Shown: positions 25,834 to 34,079 of the stretch, piece by piece
How positions within the stretch are numbered: position 1 is the stretch's first letter
Layout: each line of letters opens with the position of its first letter
Assembly: GCF_014174405.1 (NCBI RefSeq)
Contig: NZ_JACEGA010000001.1
Span: 2,757,001-2,821,000, forward strand
Source: Variimorphobacter saccharofermentans
GTDB taxonomy: Bacteria > Bacillota > Clostridia > Lachnospirales > Lachnospiraceae
Reading direction: 5' to 3'
Length of the DNA stretch: 64,000 nucleotides
Position numbers and translations under genes: made by a program
Notes under the pieces: generated by a model
Told to the model about the DNA's origin: nothing
Seen by the model: the letters and a program-made list of their open reading frames with translations, nothing else
The model's database searches: none

Positions 25834-27372
25834 TTACTTGATATCTTCACGTTCTCCCAAGGTAACCTCCAGTGTCTTCTCAACATATTTTCCATTTTCT
25901 TTTACCTGAATCCGTAGTTTAATGGTATCTCCTGCTTTTTTATAGCTTAAGGCATTGATTAAGGCATCGATAGTCTTAATCTTCAAATCGTTTACTCCGG
26001 TAATGATGTCTCCTTGCATTAAGCCTGCTTTTTCTGCAGGGGAATCCTTTAAAACATCATTTACATATACACCTACCGGCATATTGAAACGCTCAGCATA
26101 AATTTCGGTTACATTCTGTGCAGTGGATGCATCAATTCCTAAGAAGCCCTGTTCTCCCTTTTCAATCACTTCACGGTTCATTAATTCATTAATCATCGGA
26201 ATGGCACTGGATATCGGAATTGCATAACCCATTCCTTCCACTTCCTGTGACGCATATTTCACTGAATTAATACCAATTACCTGACCAGAAGTATTAAGAA
26301 GTGCGCCACCGCTATTACCAGGATTAATTGCTGCATCAGTTTGAAGAAGGGTCATAGTCTGATTCCCAATCGTAAGCTCTCGGTTAACTGCACTGATATA
26401 GCCTACAGTAACGGATTGACCATATCCAAGAGCATTACCAATTGCGATTGCCATCTCACCTGGTTTTACATTATCTGAATTACCAATGGTCGCTACTTTG
26501 ATATTTTTCAGAGTATCTTCGGATATTCCTTTTATATCGACTGATAATACGGCCAGATCTGCATTGGCATCAGCACCCTTTACGGTAGCAGTTGCAGTTG
26601 ATTCATCCGAAAATACGATCTCTACATTATCAGCTCCTTCAATTACATGGTTATTAGTAACCAGTAGCAATTCTTTACTATTCTGCGCTATGATAATACC
26701 GGAGCCGCTTCCCTGTGTCGGTTGACTAAACTGCCTTCCAAAGAAATCATAACTAATTGCTGTTCCTGATGAATTAATTGCGACAATAGAAGGCATTACT
26801 TTATCGACTACGTCTGACACATCCGTGATAACGGTTTCTCCCTTTGCTGTGGTAGGTACAATGATTTCCTCATCCTTCGTATCCTCCAATAGTTCTGAAA
26901 GCTTAATACTGGTATCATCGGAAGCTTTCTCTGCTTTTGAACTTGATGCAGAGTTAACGAGCATATTATATCCCTGAAGGGATGCACCTGCTACAATCCC
27001 AAAGACAACAGCGGCCGCTGTTAGCTTTAATACACCTATCATCCTTCTTTTCTTTTTCGGTTGCTTTTCCTCTTTCAATGAAGGGGTTGGATACACTGTG
27101 TAGGGGTTTTGATTCTGGTTATAAGCTTCCCCGCCAGTGGTAAATCCCTGTGTTGCCTGTTGCTTATATTCTGTAGAATATCTCTGCTGAGAATTACTGT
27201 AACTCTGATTGCTAAAATGATTCAATTGATCATTATTGATCTCATTATTTTTTATCTCGATATTACTTAATTCGTTATTATTGAACTCTTTATGATTGAA
27301 CTCATTATTGTTGAACTCATTATTGCTGAATTCATTATTGCTGAACTCATTGTTATTGTTCTCATTATTCAT
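25834..27372 (-). CDS. HtrA/DegP-like trypsin-like S1C protease with PDZ domain and Asn-rich N-terminus
   Basis: The 512-residue protein starts at MNNENNNNEF after AAAGGAGAG. Residues 1-50 are an Asn/Glu/Phe repeat (NNEF units) in the cytoplasm, and residues 111-135 are a membrane anchor. The protease domain follows, with catalytic His242 (TNNHVIEG), Asp272 (ADLAVL) and Ser354 (NPGNSGGALL). A PDZ domain occupies about residues 420-505 (AGLMQGDIITGVNDLKI). It should act on the outside of the membrane in protein quality control, as known HtrA members do. The N-terminal repeat is unusually repetitive at DNA level. Confidence 0.92.
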   Translation of the reverse strand: MNNENNNNEFSNNEFSNNEFNNNEFNHKEFNNNELSNIEIKNNEINNDQLNHFSNQSYSNSQQRYSTEYKQQATQGFTTGGEAYNQNQNPYTVYPTPSLKEEKQPKKKRRMIGVLKLTAAAVVFGIVAGASLQGYNMLVNSASSSKAEKASDDTSIKLSELLEDTKDEEIIVPTTAKGETVITDVSDVVDKVMPSIVAINSSGTAISYDFFGRQFSQPTQGSGSGIIIAQNSKELLLVTNNHVIEGADNVEIVFSDESTATATVKGADANADLAVLSVDIKGISEDTLKNIKVATIGNSDNVKPGEMAIAIGNALGYGQSVTVGYISAVNRELTIGNQTMTLLQTDAAINPGNSGGALLNTSGQVIGINSVKYASQEVEGMGYAIPISSAIPMINELMNREVIEKGEQGFLGIDASTAQNVTEIYAERFNMPVGVYVNDVLKDSPAEKAGLMQGDIITGVNDLKIKTIDALINALSYKKAGDTIKLRIQVKENGKYVEKTLEVTLGEREDIK

Positions 27373-27568
27373 ACGAACTCTCCTTTCAATACTATAATTC
27401 CTATACAAGTGTGTCTTTCATTGATAGGATTATCGTAACAGGAAATTATGTTCACTTTGTGATTAGATTTTGAAAAAAGTATGAAGAAGCTTCATCTATG
27501 CAAAAGGGTGCTTATCCTCCTCATATCCATGCGGTTAAGTCCACAATAGATGGTTGGTACTATTACAA

Positions 27569-28708
27569 CTACGATTGCACAGGAATATAACTTCCCAGTA
27601 TCTTCATCTCCAATGCTTCTTCCTTTATACACATAAGCGCATTCTTTACTGCAGGATGCTCAAGACTTCCTTCAATATCGACAAAGAAACGATAGGCAAA
27701 GGCTTTTCCCAGTATCGGTCTGGATTCTATCTTCGTCATATTAATATTATTATAAATAAAATGAGAAATCATGTGATAGAGTGATCCGCTTTTATGTGGA
27801 AGTGCAAAGCAAATACTGGTTCGTTCCGCACCTTTTTTATATATTTTTTTATTTGAAATAATAATAAATCTCGTCGTATTATTATCCTCATTCTGAATGG
27901 ATGCCTTTAATAGCTGCAGGCCATATACTTTACCTGCCTGTTTACTTGCGATTGCTGCTTGTGAGTTATCCTTATCCTCTAAGATTTTTCTCGCACAGCC
28001 TGCTGTACTTCCAGCTTCGATCTGTTTCATCTTGGGATACTGCTTTAAGAAATCAGAACATTGTAGTAATCCCTGACGATGAGAAAACACTTTCTTAATA
28101 TCAGAAATTGCAGACCCCGGAACTCCCCATAGATTATGTTCAATTTTCACTAAATGCTCACCAATTATATAATTATCATATTCGGACAGAAGGTCGAATA
28201 CATCGGCTAAGGTTCCCGTTGATGAGTTTTCAATCGGTAGCACTCCATAATCTGCTTTTTCTTCATTAATCGCCTTCATGACTTCAGAAAAGGTTTTCAT
28301 CGGAATGCCCTGGACTTCATCACCAAAATATTCAAGCATTGCCTGTTCTGTATAAGAACCATTTTCACCGAAAAATGCAACGGTGGTATCCTTTCTGACG
28401 GGTAACTGCTCCACCTCAGTGAAGCCAAGACTTTCTATATTATCCAACAGAGTATATTGTAATCTGCGGCTCATAGACATGATCTGCTTAAATAAATCTC
28501 CAATTGCCTTTTTATTAAACTCGTCTTCCGTCAATGCCGTAAGTGTGGCCAGCTTCTGCTCCTCACGAGCAGCATCATAAATGGGTTTTCCAATACTACG
28601 CTTGTATTCTGCAATATCCATGGCTAATTTCATTCTTTGCTCAAACAACTCCACCATCTGACGGTCGACGATATCAATCTTCTCTCTGCTTTCCTGTATA
28701 TCTATCAT
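27569..28708 (-). CDS. pheA: Bifunctional chorismate mutase/prephenate dehydratase PheA
   Basis: PheA turns chorismate into prephenate and then phenylpyruvate, the committed route to phenylalanine. The start at 28708 (MIDIQESREK) follows GGAGGACAAA. Residues 1-85 are an AroQ-type mutase (LFEQRMKLAMDIAEYKRS). The dehydratase spans about 105-285, with FFGENGSYTEQAMLEYFG and the NSSTGTLADVFDLL motif. An ACT domain at about 295-375 has GSLYHMISHFIYNNINMTKI, followed by ESRPI, the Phe-binding feedback site. The promoter overlaps a long hairpin. Confidence 0.95.
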   Translation of the reverse strand: MIDIQESREKIDIVDRQMVELFEQRMKLAMDIAEYKRSIGKPIYDAAREEQKLATLTALTEDEFNKKAIGDLFKQIMSMSRRLQYTLLDNIESLGFTEVEQLPVRKDTTVAFFGENGSYTEQAMLEYFGDEVQGIPMKTFSEVMKAINEEKADYGVLPIENSSTGTLADVFDLLSEYDNYIIGEHLVKIEHNLWGVPGSAISDIKKVFSHRQGLLQCSDFLKQYPKMKQIEAGSTAGCARKILEDKDNSQAAIASKQAGKVYGLQLLKASIQNEDNNTTRFIIISNKKIYKKGAERTSICFALPHKSGSLYHMISHFIYNNINMTKIESRPILGKAFAYRFFVDIEGSLEHPAVKNALMCIKEEALEMKILGSYIPVQS

Positions 28709-28752
28709 TTTGTCCTCCAAAGTACTCCATTATTTTTCCAACCTTTTGCATC

Positions 28753-28781
28753 ATTATACTATTATAATGAATGGGGTGCAA
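28753..28781 (-). promoter_or_regulatory. pheA promoter with -35 box inside a hairpin
   Basis: On the minus strand TTGCAC, a 17-bp spacer and TATAAT lie 45 bp before the pheA start. The TTGCAC is part of the right arm of a 25-bp perfect inverted repeat at 28771-28825, so the palindrome could double as an operator. Confidence 0.6.
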
Positions 28782-28825
28782 CCAGAACAGTTACTTTGTC
28801 AGTAACTGTTCTGGTTGCACCCCAT
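28771..28825. repeat. 25-bp perfect inverted repeat upstream of pheA
   Basis: ATGGGGTGCAACCAGAACAG continues into TTACT, and the perfect complement follows after a 5-base loop. No T-tract follows in either direction, so it does not look like a normal terminator. It sits in the 393-bp gap between divergent pheA and the DUF5050 gene. Confidence 0.85.
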
Positions 28826-28832
28826 ATCAGAT

Positions 28833-28969
28833 AGACTAGGAGTATATCCACTGCGGAACCGCATGCGCTTAGTTGCACTTAGTAACGGTACATAAGGATA
28901 CAAAAAACAGAACCTAAGTAGCGACTAGTGCAAAAACTCTGACTTTGGTTATATTTTTGCTCCTAGTCT
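28833..28969. repeat. Palindromic element A (MITE-like)
   Basis: AGACTAGGAG at the left end is matched by CTCCTAGTCT at the right. Inside, TTGCACTTAGTAACGGTAC (28873 onward) pairs imperfectly with the complement of CTAAGTAGCGACTAGTGCAA near 28912-28932. The 137-bp stretch has no coding potential. It resembles other palindromic stretches of this window by architecture, not by sequence. Confidence 0.6.
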
Positions 28970-29037
28970 GTTTATATTTTGAAAAAGACAGTACAGCACC
29001 ATATATATTTATGGTAAAATACAGTTCTATATGCTTA

Positions 29038-29066
29038 TTGAATTAAATTTCTTGTCGATATATAAT
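29038..29066 (+). promoter_or_regulatory. Promoter of the DUF5050 gene
   Basis: TTGAAT, a 17-bp spacer and TATAAT end 36 bp before the start codon at 29102. Confidence 0.65.
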
Positions 29067-29101
29067 ACAAAATGAATAATCTAGATTCCGGGAGGTATTT
29101 T

Positions 29102-30154
29102 ATGCTGAAATTGATCAGACGTATTTTTATAGGCTTAGTAATCGCTACACTTGCAATCATAGCAATCATATATATGTATTCATCGGGGCGAACCTATTTT
29201 AATGAAGAAGACGAAATAGGTAATACAACTGGTAACATCTATAATGGTGGTCTGTTTTGTGAACAGGATAACTTAATTTACTTTAATAATCCAAATGCAA
29301 ATGGTAAGCTGTATCGCATGAACTCGGATATGTCCGGGATGAAAAAGCTATCGGATGATATGTCAGTATATATAAATGCTGATGAAAACTATATTTATTA
29401 TGTCAGAGCGAATAATACCCGGGAAAATAAAGATGATGCTTTTACAAAATACAATAATACCGGCGTAATTCGTATAAACCAGAATGGATCGAAGAGTATG
29501 TCCTTCACTAGTAACCCAGGTGCGTATCTTCTGCTCCAAGGTAATTTTATATATTTACAGCGTTACGATGTGGAGCAAGGTTTATACGTGTATCGTTACA
29601 AAATAGATGGATCCATGGAACGCCTTTTAGTGAAAGATGCAGTAAAACCAGCTGCCGTAATTAATAACTCTTTGTACTATGCAGGATATTCTGAAGATCA
29701 TTATATTAATGCATTGGATTTATCCAGCTTTACTTATCGTACGGTTTATGATGGTTCTTATCTTTATCCAATATTCATGGATCAATACGTTTATTACATT
29801 GATATAGCGGATGATTATCATATTTATCGAATGAAGCAGGATGGTTCGGAAGTAACCCTGCTTGTTAACGAATCCTGCTCCACCTACAATATTACCAACT
29901 CCGGTAAATATCTGTACTATCAGGTAGATAACGGCAAGAAAAGCCGAATCTGTCGTATTGATTTAGCGACCTTGGTCTCTGAAACCTTACTGGATGGGAG
30001 CTATAAGCAGATCCATGTAACAAAAGATTATGTTTTTTTTAGAGATTTTAACGATACAACGACCTTTATGGTCTATGCCGATGGTGGTCCCCACGTGAAT
30101 ACCTTCAATCCACCTGATCTGGACGTAGAAAAGGAGAAGAAGAAGAAACAATAG
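29102..30154 (+). CDS. DUF5050 beta-propeller-like membrane-anchored protein
   Basis: The start at 29102 (MLKLIRRIFIG) follows GGGAGG. The 350-residue protein begins with a membrane segment (IGLVIATLAIIAIIYMYS), then a long beta-rich region with repeated YYxxxxxxxxIYRMxxDG-type units, such as NPNANGKLYRMNSDMSGM and DDYHIYRMKQDGSEVTLL. This is the DUF5050 pattern, resembling blades of a beta-propeller. It likely faces outside the cell. Its 3' end overlaps that of folC by 50 bp in convergent orientation. The function is unknown. Confidence 0.8.
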   Translation: MLKLIRRIFIGLVIATLAIIAIIYMYSSGRTYFNEEDEIGNTTGNIYNGGLFCEQDNLIYFNNPNANGKLYRMNSDMSGMKKLSDDMSVYINADENYIYYVRANNTRENKDDAFTKYNNTGVIRINQNGSKSMSFTSNPGAYLLLQGNFIYLQRYDVEQGLYVYRYKIDGSMERLLVKDAVKPAAVINNSLYYAGYSEDHYINALDLSSFTYRTVYDGSYLYPIFMDQYVYYIDIADDYHIYRMKQDGSEVTLLVNESCSTYNITNSGKYLYYQVDNGKKSRICRIDLATLVSETLLDGSYKQIHVTKDYVFFRDFNDTTTFMVYADGGPHVNTFNPPDLDVEKEKKKKQ

Positions 30155-31484
30155 CTTCCTGCAGTTCACCTAAATAGGAAAGGGAACCAAAGGCGAGAAT
30201 GACATCGTCCGCTTTCGCTTCTTGCAATGCCAGCTGGGCTGCGTGATCAACCGCATCGGCATCGAATATTCGTTCCGCACCATATGCCTTACTCTCTATC
30301 GCTAGCTTTGATGAGGGTAAGGCTCTTTGATTCATAGGAGTTACCGTAATAATGATCTTAGCAAGCGGGAGCATAATTTGTAATATTTTACGATACTCTT
30401 TATCTGCCAACACACCTATTATAAAAATAAACTTTTTATCAGGGAAATAAGTCTGTAAAGCGTTTCTCAGCTGTAATGCTGCGTCTTCGTTGTGTGCTCC
30501 ATCAAGAATAATATACGGCTTCTTCGCAATTATCTCGAATCTTCCTTTCCACTTCGTATGGAATAATCCTTCCCTAATGGCCATGTCTGAAACAGGGACT
30601 CCATTCCTTCGAAGAATTTCTGCTGTTTGAATAGCGAGGATGGCATTACTGGTCTGATAATTACCCAGTAGCCGAATACGATAATTCTTTCCATGATAAA
30701 GAAATGTGGTTTCTTCCGGAGAATAATGTATATCACAGAGCTCTTCCTGTAACGTTAAGCTTAACTGACTTTCCCTGCTTGCACATACTTTTTCTAGGAC
30801 AGAAAGTACTTCCACTCTATTATTATTCGTAACTACGGGAACACCGGGTTTGATAATTCCAGCCTTTTCTTCTGTAATCTTCTCAATCGTATTGCCCAGG
30901 AATTGCATATGATCCATACTGATGGATGTTATTACACTACAGATCGGATGTCGGATAACGTTGGTTGCATCAAGACGTCCTCCAAGTCCAACCTCCACCA
31001 CAGCAAAATCAACCTTTTGCTTAACGAAATATAAAAACGCCATAGCTGTCTCTATTTCAAAGGAGGTTGGATGAGATAATCCATCCTCAACCATCTTCCT
31101 GCATAGAGGTTCAATCTCTGTAATAGCATCACTTATGCCTTCCTCTGTTATGTCGTTTATGGTAATCTCGGTGACAGTATTCTTTAGACTAGTTATATTC
31201 TTATCGTATTGCTGATCCTTGCTAGTTATTATCTGTATCTGTTCCCGATAAGAAAATACTGCCGGCGAACTATAGCGGCCTACCTTATACCCTTCTGCAG
31301 CCAATATATTCGTTATAAATGCTGAAGTAGATCCCTTTCCGTTAGTACCTGCAACATGAACAATCCTCAGGTTATCCTGAGGATTGTTCAATCTATTCAG
31401 AAGTTCTGTAATCGACTCAAGTCCAAGAACGCTTCCGTATTGATTGGAAGCTTTAATGAATTCCATTGCTTCTTGATATGTCAT
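30105..31484 (-). CDS. folC: Folylpolyglutamate synthase/dihydrofolate synthase FolC
   Basis: FolC adds glutamate to dihydropteroate and tetrahydrofolate. The start at 31484 (MTYQEAMEF) has GGGAGGAAC upstream. The ATP-binding loop HVAGTNGKGSTSAFI, the Mur-ligase motif EVGLGGRLDATNVI and the late DGAHNEDAALQLRNAL motif are all visible. The length of 459 residues is slightly above the usual 420-440 because of a longer insert near residue 90-120. It lies 70 bp downstream of the RlmI-like gene. The last 50 bp overlap the DUF5050 gene on the other strand. Confidence 0.94.
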   Translation of the reverse strand: MTYQEAMEFIKASNQYGSVLGLESITELLNRLNNPQDNLRIVHVAGTNGKGSTSAFITNILAAEGYKVGRYSSPAVFSYREQIQIITSKDQQYDKNITSLKNTVTEITINDITEEGISDAITEIEPLCRKMVEDGLSHPTSFEIETAMAFLYFVKQKVDFAVVEVGLGGRLDATNVIRHPICSVITSISMDHMQFLGNTIEKITEEKAGIIKPGVPVVTNNNRVEVLSVLEKVCASRESQLSLTLQEELCDIHYSPEETTFLYHGKNYRIRLLGNYQTSNAILAIQTAEILRRNGVPVSDMAIREGLFHTKWKGRFEIIAKKPYIILDGAHNEDAALQLRNALQTYFPDKKFIFIIGVLADKEYRKILQIMLPLAKIIITVTPMNQRALPSSKLAIESKAYGAERIFDADAVDHAAQLALQEAKADDVILAFGSLSYLGELQEAIVSSSSPFLRPDQVD

Positions 31485-31554
31485 AGTTCCTCCCATTCCA
31501 GCGCATTTCTTCATTATGCCATATGAGGGTATGCGCTTAGAAGTTAATTATTCA

Positions 31555-32763
31555 CTACTTTTCATCTACTACCTGGAAAATAAAAAATTTCAAATAATAG
31601 GATTCATCCGCAGCCCACAGAATCGGATGATCCGGAGCCTGGGTTCGGTATTCTACCTGTCGAATACGCTTTCTCACATTCTTTGCAGCTTGACTGATTG
31701 TCTCCGCAAATAAATCCGGGGTCATAAAATGGGAACAGGAGCAGGTAGCGAGATAACCCCCATCCTTCACCAGCTTCATTGCTCTAAGGTTAATCTCTCG
31801 GTATCCCTTTATCGCATTCTTAACAGAATTCTTCGACTTTGTGAACGCGGGTGGATCAAGAATTACCACATCAAACATTTCACCCTTTTTTTCATATTCC
31901 GGTAACAAATCAAAGACATCAGCCGTTATGAACTTGACCGTATCGGACAACCCATTCAGCATAGCGTTTTCTGTTGCCTGCGCTACTCCCAGCTCTGAGG
32001 CATCCACTCCGATAACCTCCTTAGCACCGGCCTTCCCTGCATTTAATGCAAAGGATCCGGTATGGGTAAAGCAATCCAGTACTCTTGCTCCCTTACAAAG
32101 CTTTGCAATCGCAGCACGATTATATTTTTGATCTAAGAAGAATCCGGTTTTTTGGCCTTCCGCCACATCTACCAGATATTTAACACCATTCTCTTCTATC
32201 TCTACTTTTGTGTCAAATGGCTCTCCTATAAAGCCTTTGATTCGTTCCATTCCTTCCTGTAATCGCACCTTGGCATCACTTCGTTCATAGATGCCACGAA
32301 TAGATATTCCATCTGTTTCCAGCACTTCCCTCAGGATTGATAGAATTTCCAGCTTCATGCGGTCAATTCCCATTGCCAGTGATTGTACTACTAAAATATC
32401 AGCAAACTTGTCTACCACCAGTCCGGGGATGAAATCCGCCTCGCCAAAGATTATTCTACAACTGCCGGTATCTACTGTAGTCTTACGATAATCCCAAGCC
32501 GCCTTAACTCTCATAGCTAAAAATTCATGATCGATTTCCTGTCCTTTGATCCGCGACATGATTCGTACCGTAATTTTCGAATATGTGTTAATAAATCCAC
32601 ATCCCAGATAATAACCGTCAAAATCATGCACATATACCAGATCACCATTCTCATAATCACCGACAATTTGATCTATTTCATTATCATAAATCCACAATCC
32701 TCCGCTTTTTAAGCTTCTTGCTCCACCCTTTTTAATTGTAACAACTGCATTGCATTGATTCAT
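31555..32763 (-). CDS. RlmI-like class I rRNA (cytosine-C5)-methyltransferase
   Basis: The start at 32763 (MNQCNAVV) follows GGAGGACGAC. It belongs to the YccW/RlmI family, whose E. coli member methylates 23S rRNA C1962. The N-terminal PUA-like RNA-binding domain (about 1-80) has the pattern SLKSGGLWIYDNEI. The AdoMet domain shows DCFTHTGSFALNAGKAGAKE and VILDPPAFTKSKN, with the catalytic Cys region in YLATCSCSHFM. The length of 402 residues is typical. Whether C1962 is the target here is inferred. Confidence 0.92.
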   Translation of the reverse strand: MNQCNAVVTIKKGGARSLKSGGLWIYDNEIDQIVGDYENGDLVYVHDFDGYYLGCGFINTYSKITVRIMSRIKGQEIDHEFLAMRVKAAWDYRKTTVDTGSCRIIFGEADFIPGLVVDKFADILVVQSLAMGIDRMKLEILSILREVLETDGISIRGIYERSDAKVRLQEGMERIKGFIGEPFDTKVEIEENGVKYLVDVAEGQKTGFFLDQKYNRAAIAKLCKGARVLDCFTHTGSFALNAGKAGAKEVIGVDASELGVAQATENAMLNGLSDTVKFITADVFDLLPEYEKKGEMFDVVILDPPAFTKSKNSVKNAIKGYREINLRAMKLVKDGGYLATCSCSHFMTPDLFAETISQAAKNVRKRIRQVEYRTQAPDHPILWAADESYYLKFFIFQVVDEK

Positions 32764-32785
32764 TGTCGTCCTCCATTGTTCGTTA

Positions 32786-33223
32786 CTATTCCTTGTTCTT
32801 ATTAAAGATGTACAGTTTGCTAAATGCATAATTTAATACAATCACTATCACAGCCATGGAAGCTTTTACCAGCAATCGATAGAAGCCCAGACGTTCAATA
32901 AAAATATACATACCTAATTGCTCTATCCCCAGTGTAACCAGTCTGGCGCCAAAGAATTTTATAACCTTAAGGGCCTCATCCTTCGCCGAAGCACTTCTCG
33001 ATAAAAATACATTTCGTTTATTTACGATATAGGCAAAGCTTACAGCAATGATCCATGCCAAAGCATTGGCACGCAGATTTGTCAAACCAAGACGATATAG
33101 GCCTTCGTAACTTATGAAATTCACTGCCGTTGTCAACACGCCTGCTACTACATAAGCAATAGTTTCTCTGTTTATTAATTTTCCAAGCTTCTCATATATA
33201 CCATTTCGTGAGTCTCGTTTCAT
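32786..33223 (-). CDS. GtrA family membrane protein
   Basis: The 145-residue protein starts at MKRDSRNG, because GGAGGCAGGA lies directly before the ATG; an ATG four codons earlier has no such signal. It has four hydrophobic helices: YVVAGVLTTAVNFISYEGLY, ALAWIIAVSFAYIVNKRNVF, a third near VTLGIEQLGMYIFI, and ASMAVIVIVLNYAFSKLYIF. This is the GtrA pattern, proteins that help flip lipid-linked sugars or assist glycosylation of polymers. No glycosyltransferase is adjacent. It overlaps the expected leader of the RlmI-like gene. Confidence 0.85.
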   Translation of the reverse strand: MKRDSRNGIYEKLGKLINRETIAYVVAGVLTTAVNFISYEGLYRLGLTNLRANALAWIIAVSFAYIVNKRNVFLSRSASAKDEALKVIKFFGARLVTLGIEQLGMYIFIERLGFYRLLVKASMAVIVIVLNYAFSKLYIFNKNKE

Positions 33224-33265
33224 TCCTGCCTCCATGTTTCACGTTCATAGCCTAATTAGATTATT

Positions 33266-34057
33266 TTATATAAAAAAAGTATGTAAATACCAATTCATCA
33301 TTCTCTCACCATATAATATAGCTACAGCAATTCCTCCTGATAGATATGGGCCAAATGCAAGTACACTATTTACACGGCTTACTTTCATTCGAAGAGGATG
33401 AATGATGGAAGCAAGTACACAGCCTACCAGAAAGGCAAGAAGGGTTAACTGCCATCCCAGCACTAACCCAGCTGCTGCCATCAGCTTTATATCACCACCG
33501 CCAATTCCTCTTCCACGGGTTACAGTATAGAGGATGAGCAGAAACAGACTTACCACAAAAAAACCAATAATATGATCTGTCACAACTCCTATATTATTTC
33601 CAAAGCAAAAATACTTAATAATCATAACAGATAGTCCCATTATGAAAATAAATACATTGATACCGAATGGAATGATCTGGGTCCGAAAATCTATAATGCT
33701 TAATACAATCAATGCTGACACCACTAGAGCATAGGCTATATTCAATAGAATATTAGGTAAGGTGCCCCATCCATAGATAAAGAAAATAAGGACATAGAGG
33801 ACCCCATTCAGCAACTCTACCATAGGATACTGAAGTGATATTTTTGCTTTACATCTTCTACAGCGTCCGCGAAGAACAACATAACTGATGATGGGGATAA
33901 GATCATACCATTTAAGCAGTGTGTTGCAGCTCATACAGTGAGATTCTACGCTAACAATACTGTGATTCTCCGGAATCCGCCAAATACATACATTTAAAAA
34001 ACTTCCAATAAAAATACCATAGAGGAAAATAATACTATATACCAATACTTCCATCAT
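33266..34057 (-). CDS. Prepilin peptidase (A24 family)
   Basis: This membrane aspartyl protease removes leader peptides from type IV pilins and methylates the new N-terminus. The start at 34057 (MMEVLVYSI) has AGGATG upstream. The N-terminal cytoplasmic domain has two CxxC pairs (CMSCN...CRRCK), as in bifunctional PilD. Catalytic residues are in GRGIGGGDIKLMAAAGLVLG, plus an earlier Asp in LSIIDFRTQIIPFGIN. Eight hydrophobic segments fit. It follows pilT by 22 bp, so the pair supports a type IV pilus or secretion system. Confidence 0.92.
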   Translation of the reverse strand: MMEVLVYSIIFLYGIFIGSFLNVCIWRIPENHSIVSVESHCMSCNTLLKWYDLIPIISYVVLRGRCRRCKAKISLQYPMVELLNGVLYVLIFFIYGWGTLPNILLNIAYALVVSALIVLSIIDFRTQIIPFGINVFIFIMGLSVMIIKYFCFGNNIGVVTDHIIGFFVVSLFLLILYTVTRGRGIGGGDIKLMAAAGLVLGWQLTLLAFLVGCVLASIIHPLRMKVSRVNSVLAFGPYLSGGIAVAILYGERMMNWYLHTFFI

Positions 34058-34079
34058 ATTACATCCTGCCTTTGTCTTA

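Noticed and set aside
27230..27372. Repeated 15-bp units considered as a CRISPR array
   Set aside because: The units are contiguous, in frame within the HtrA gene, and have no spacers.
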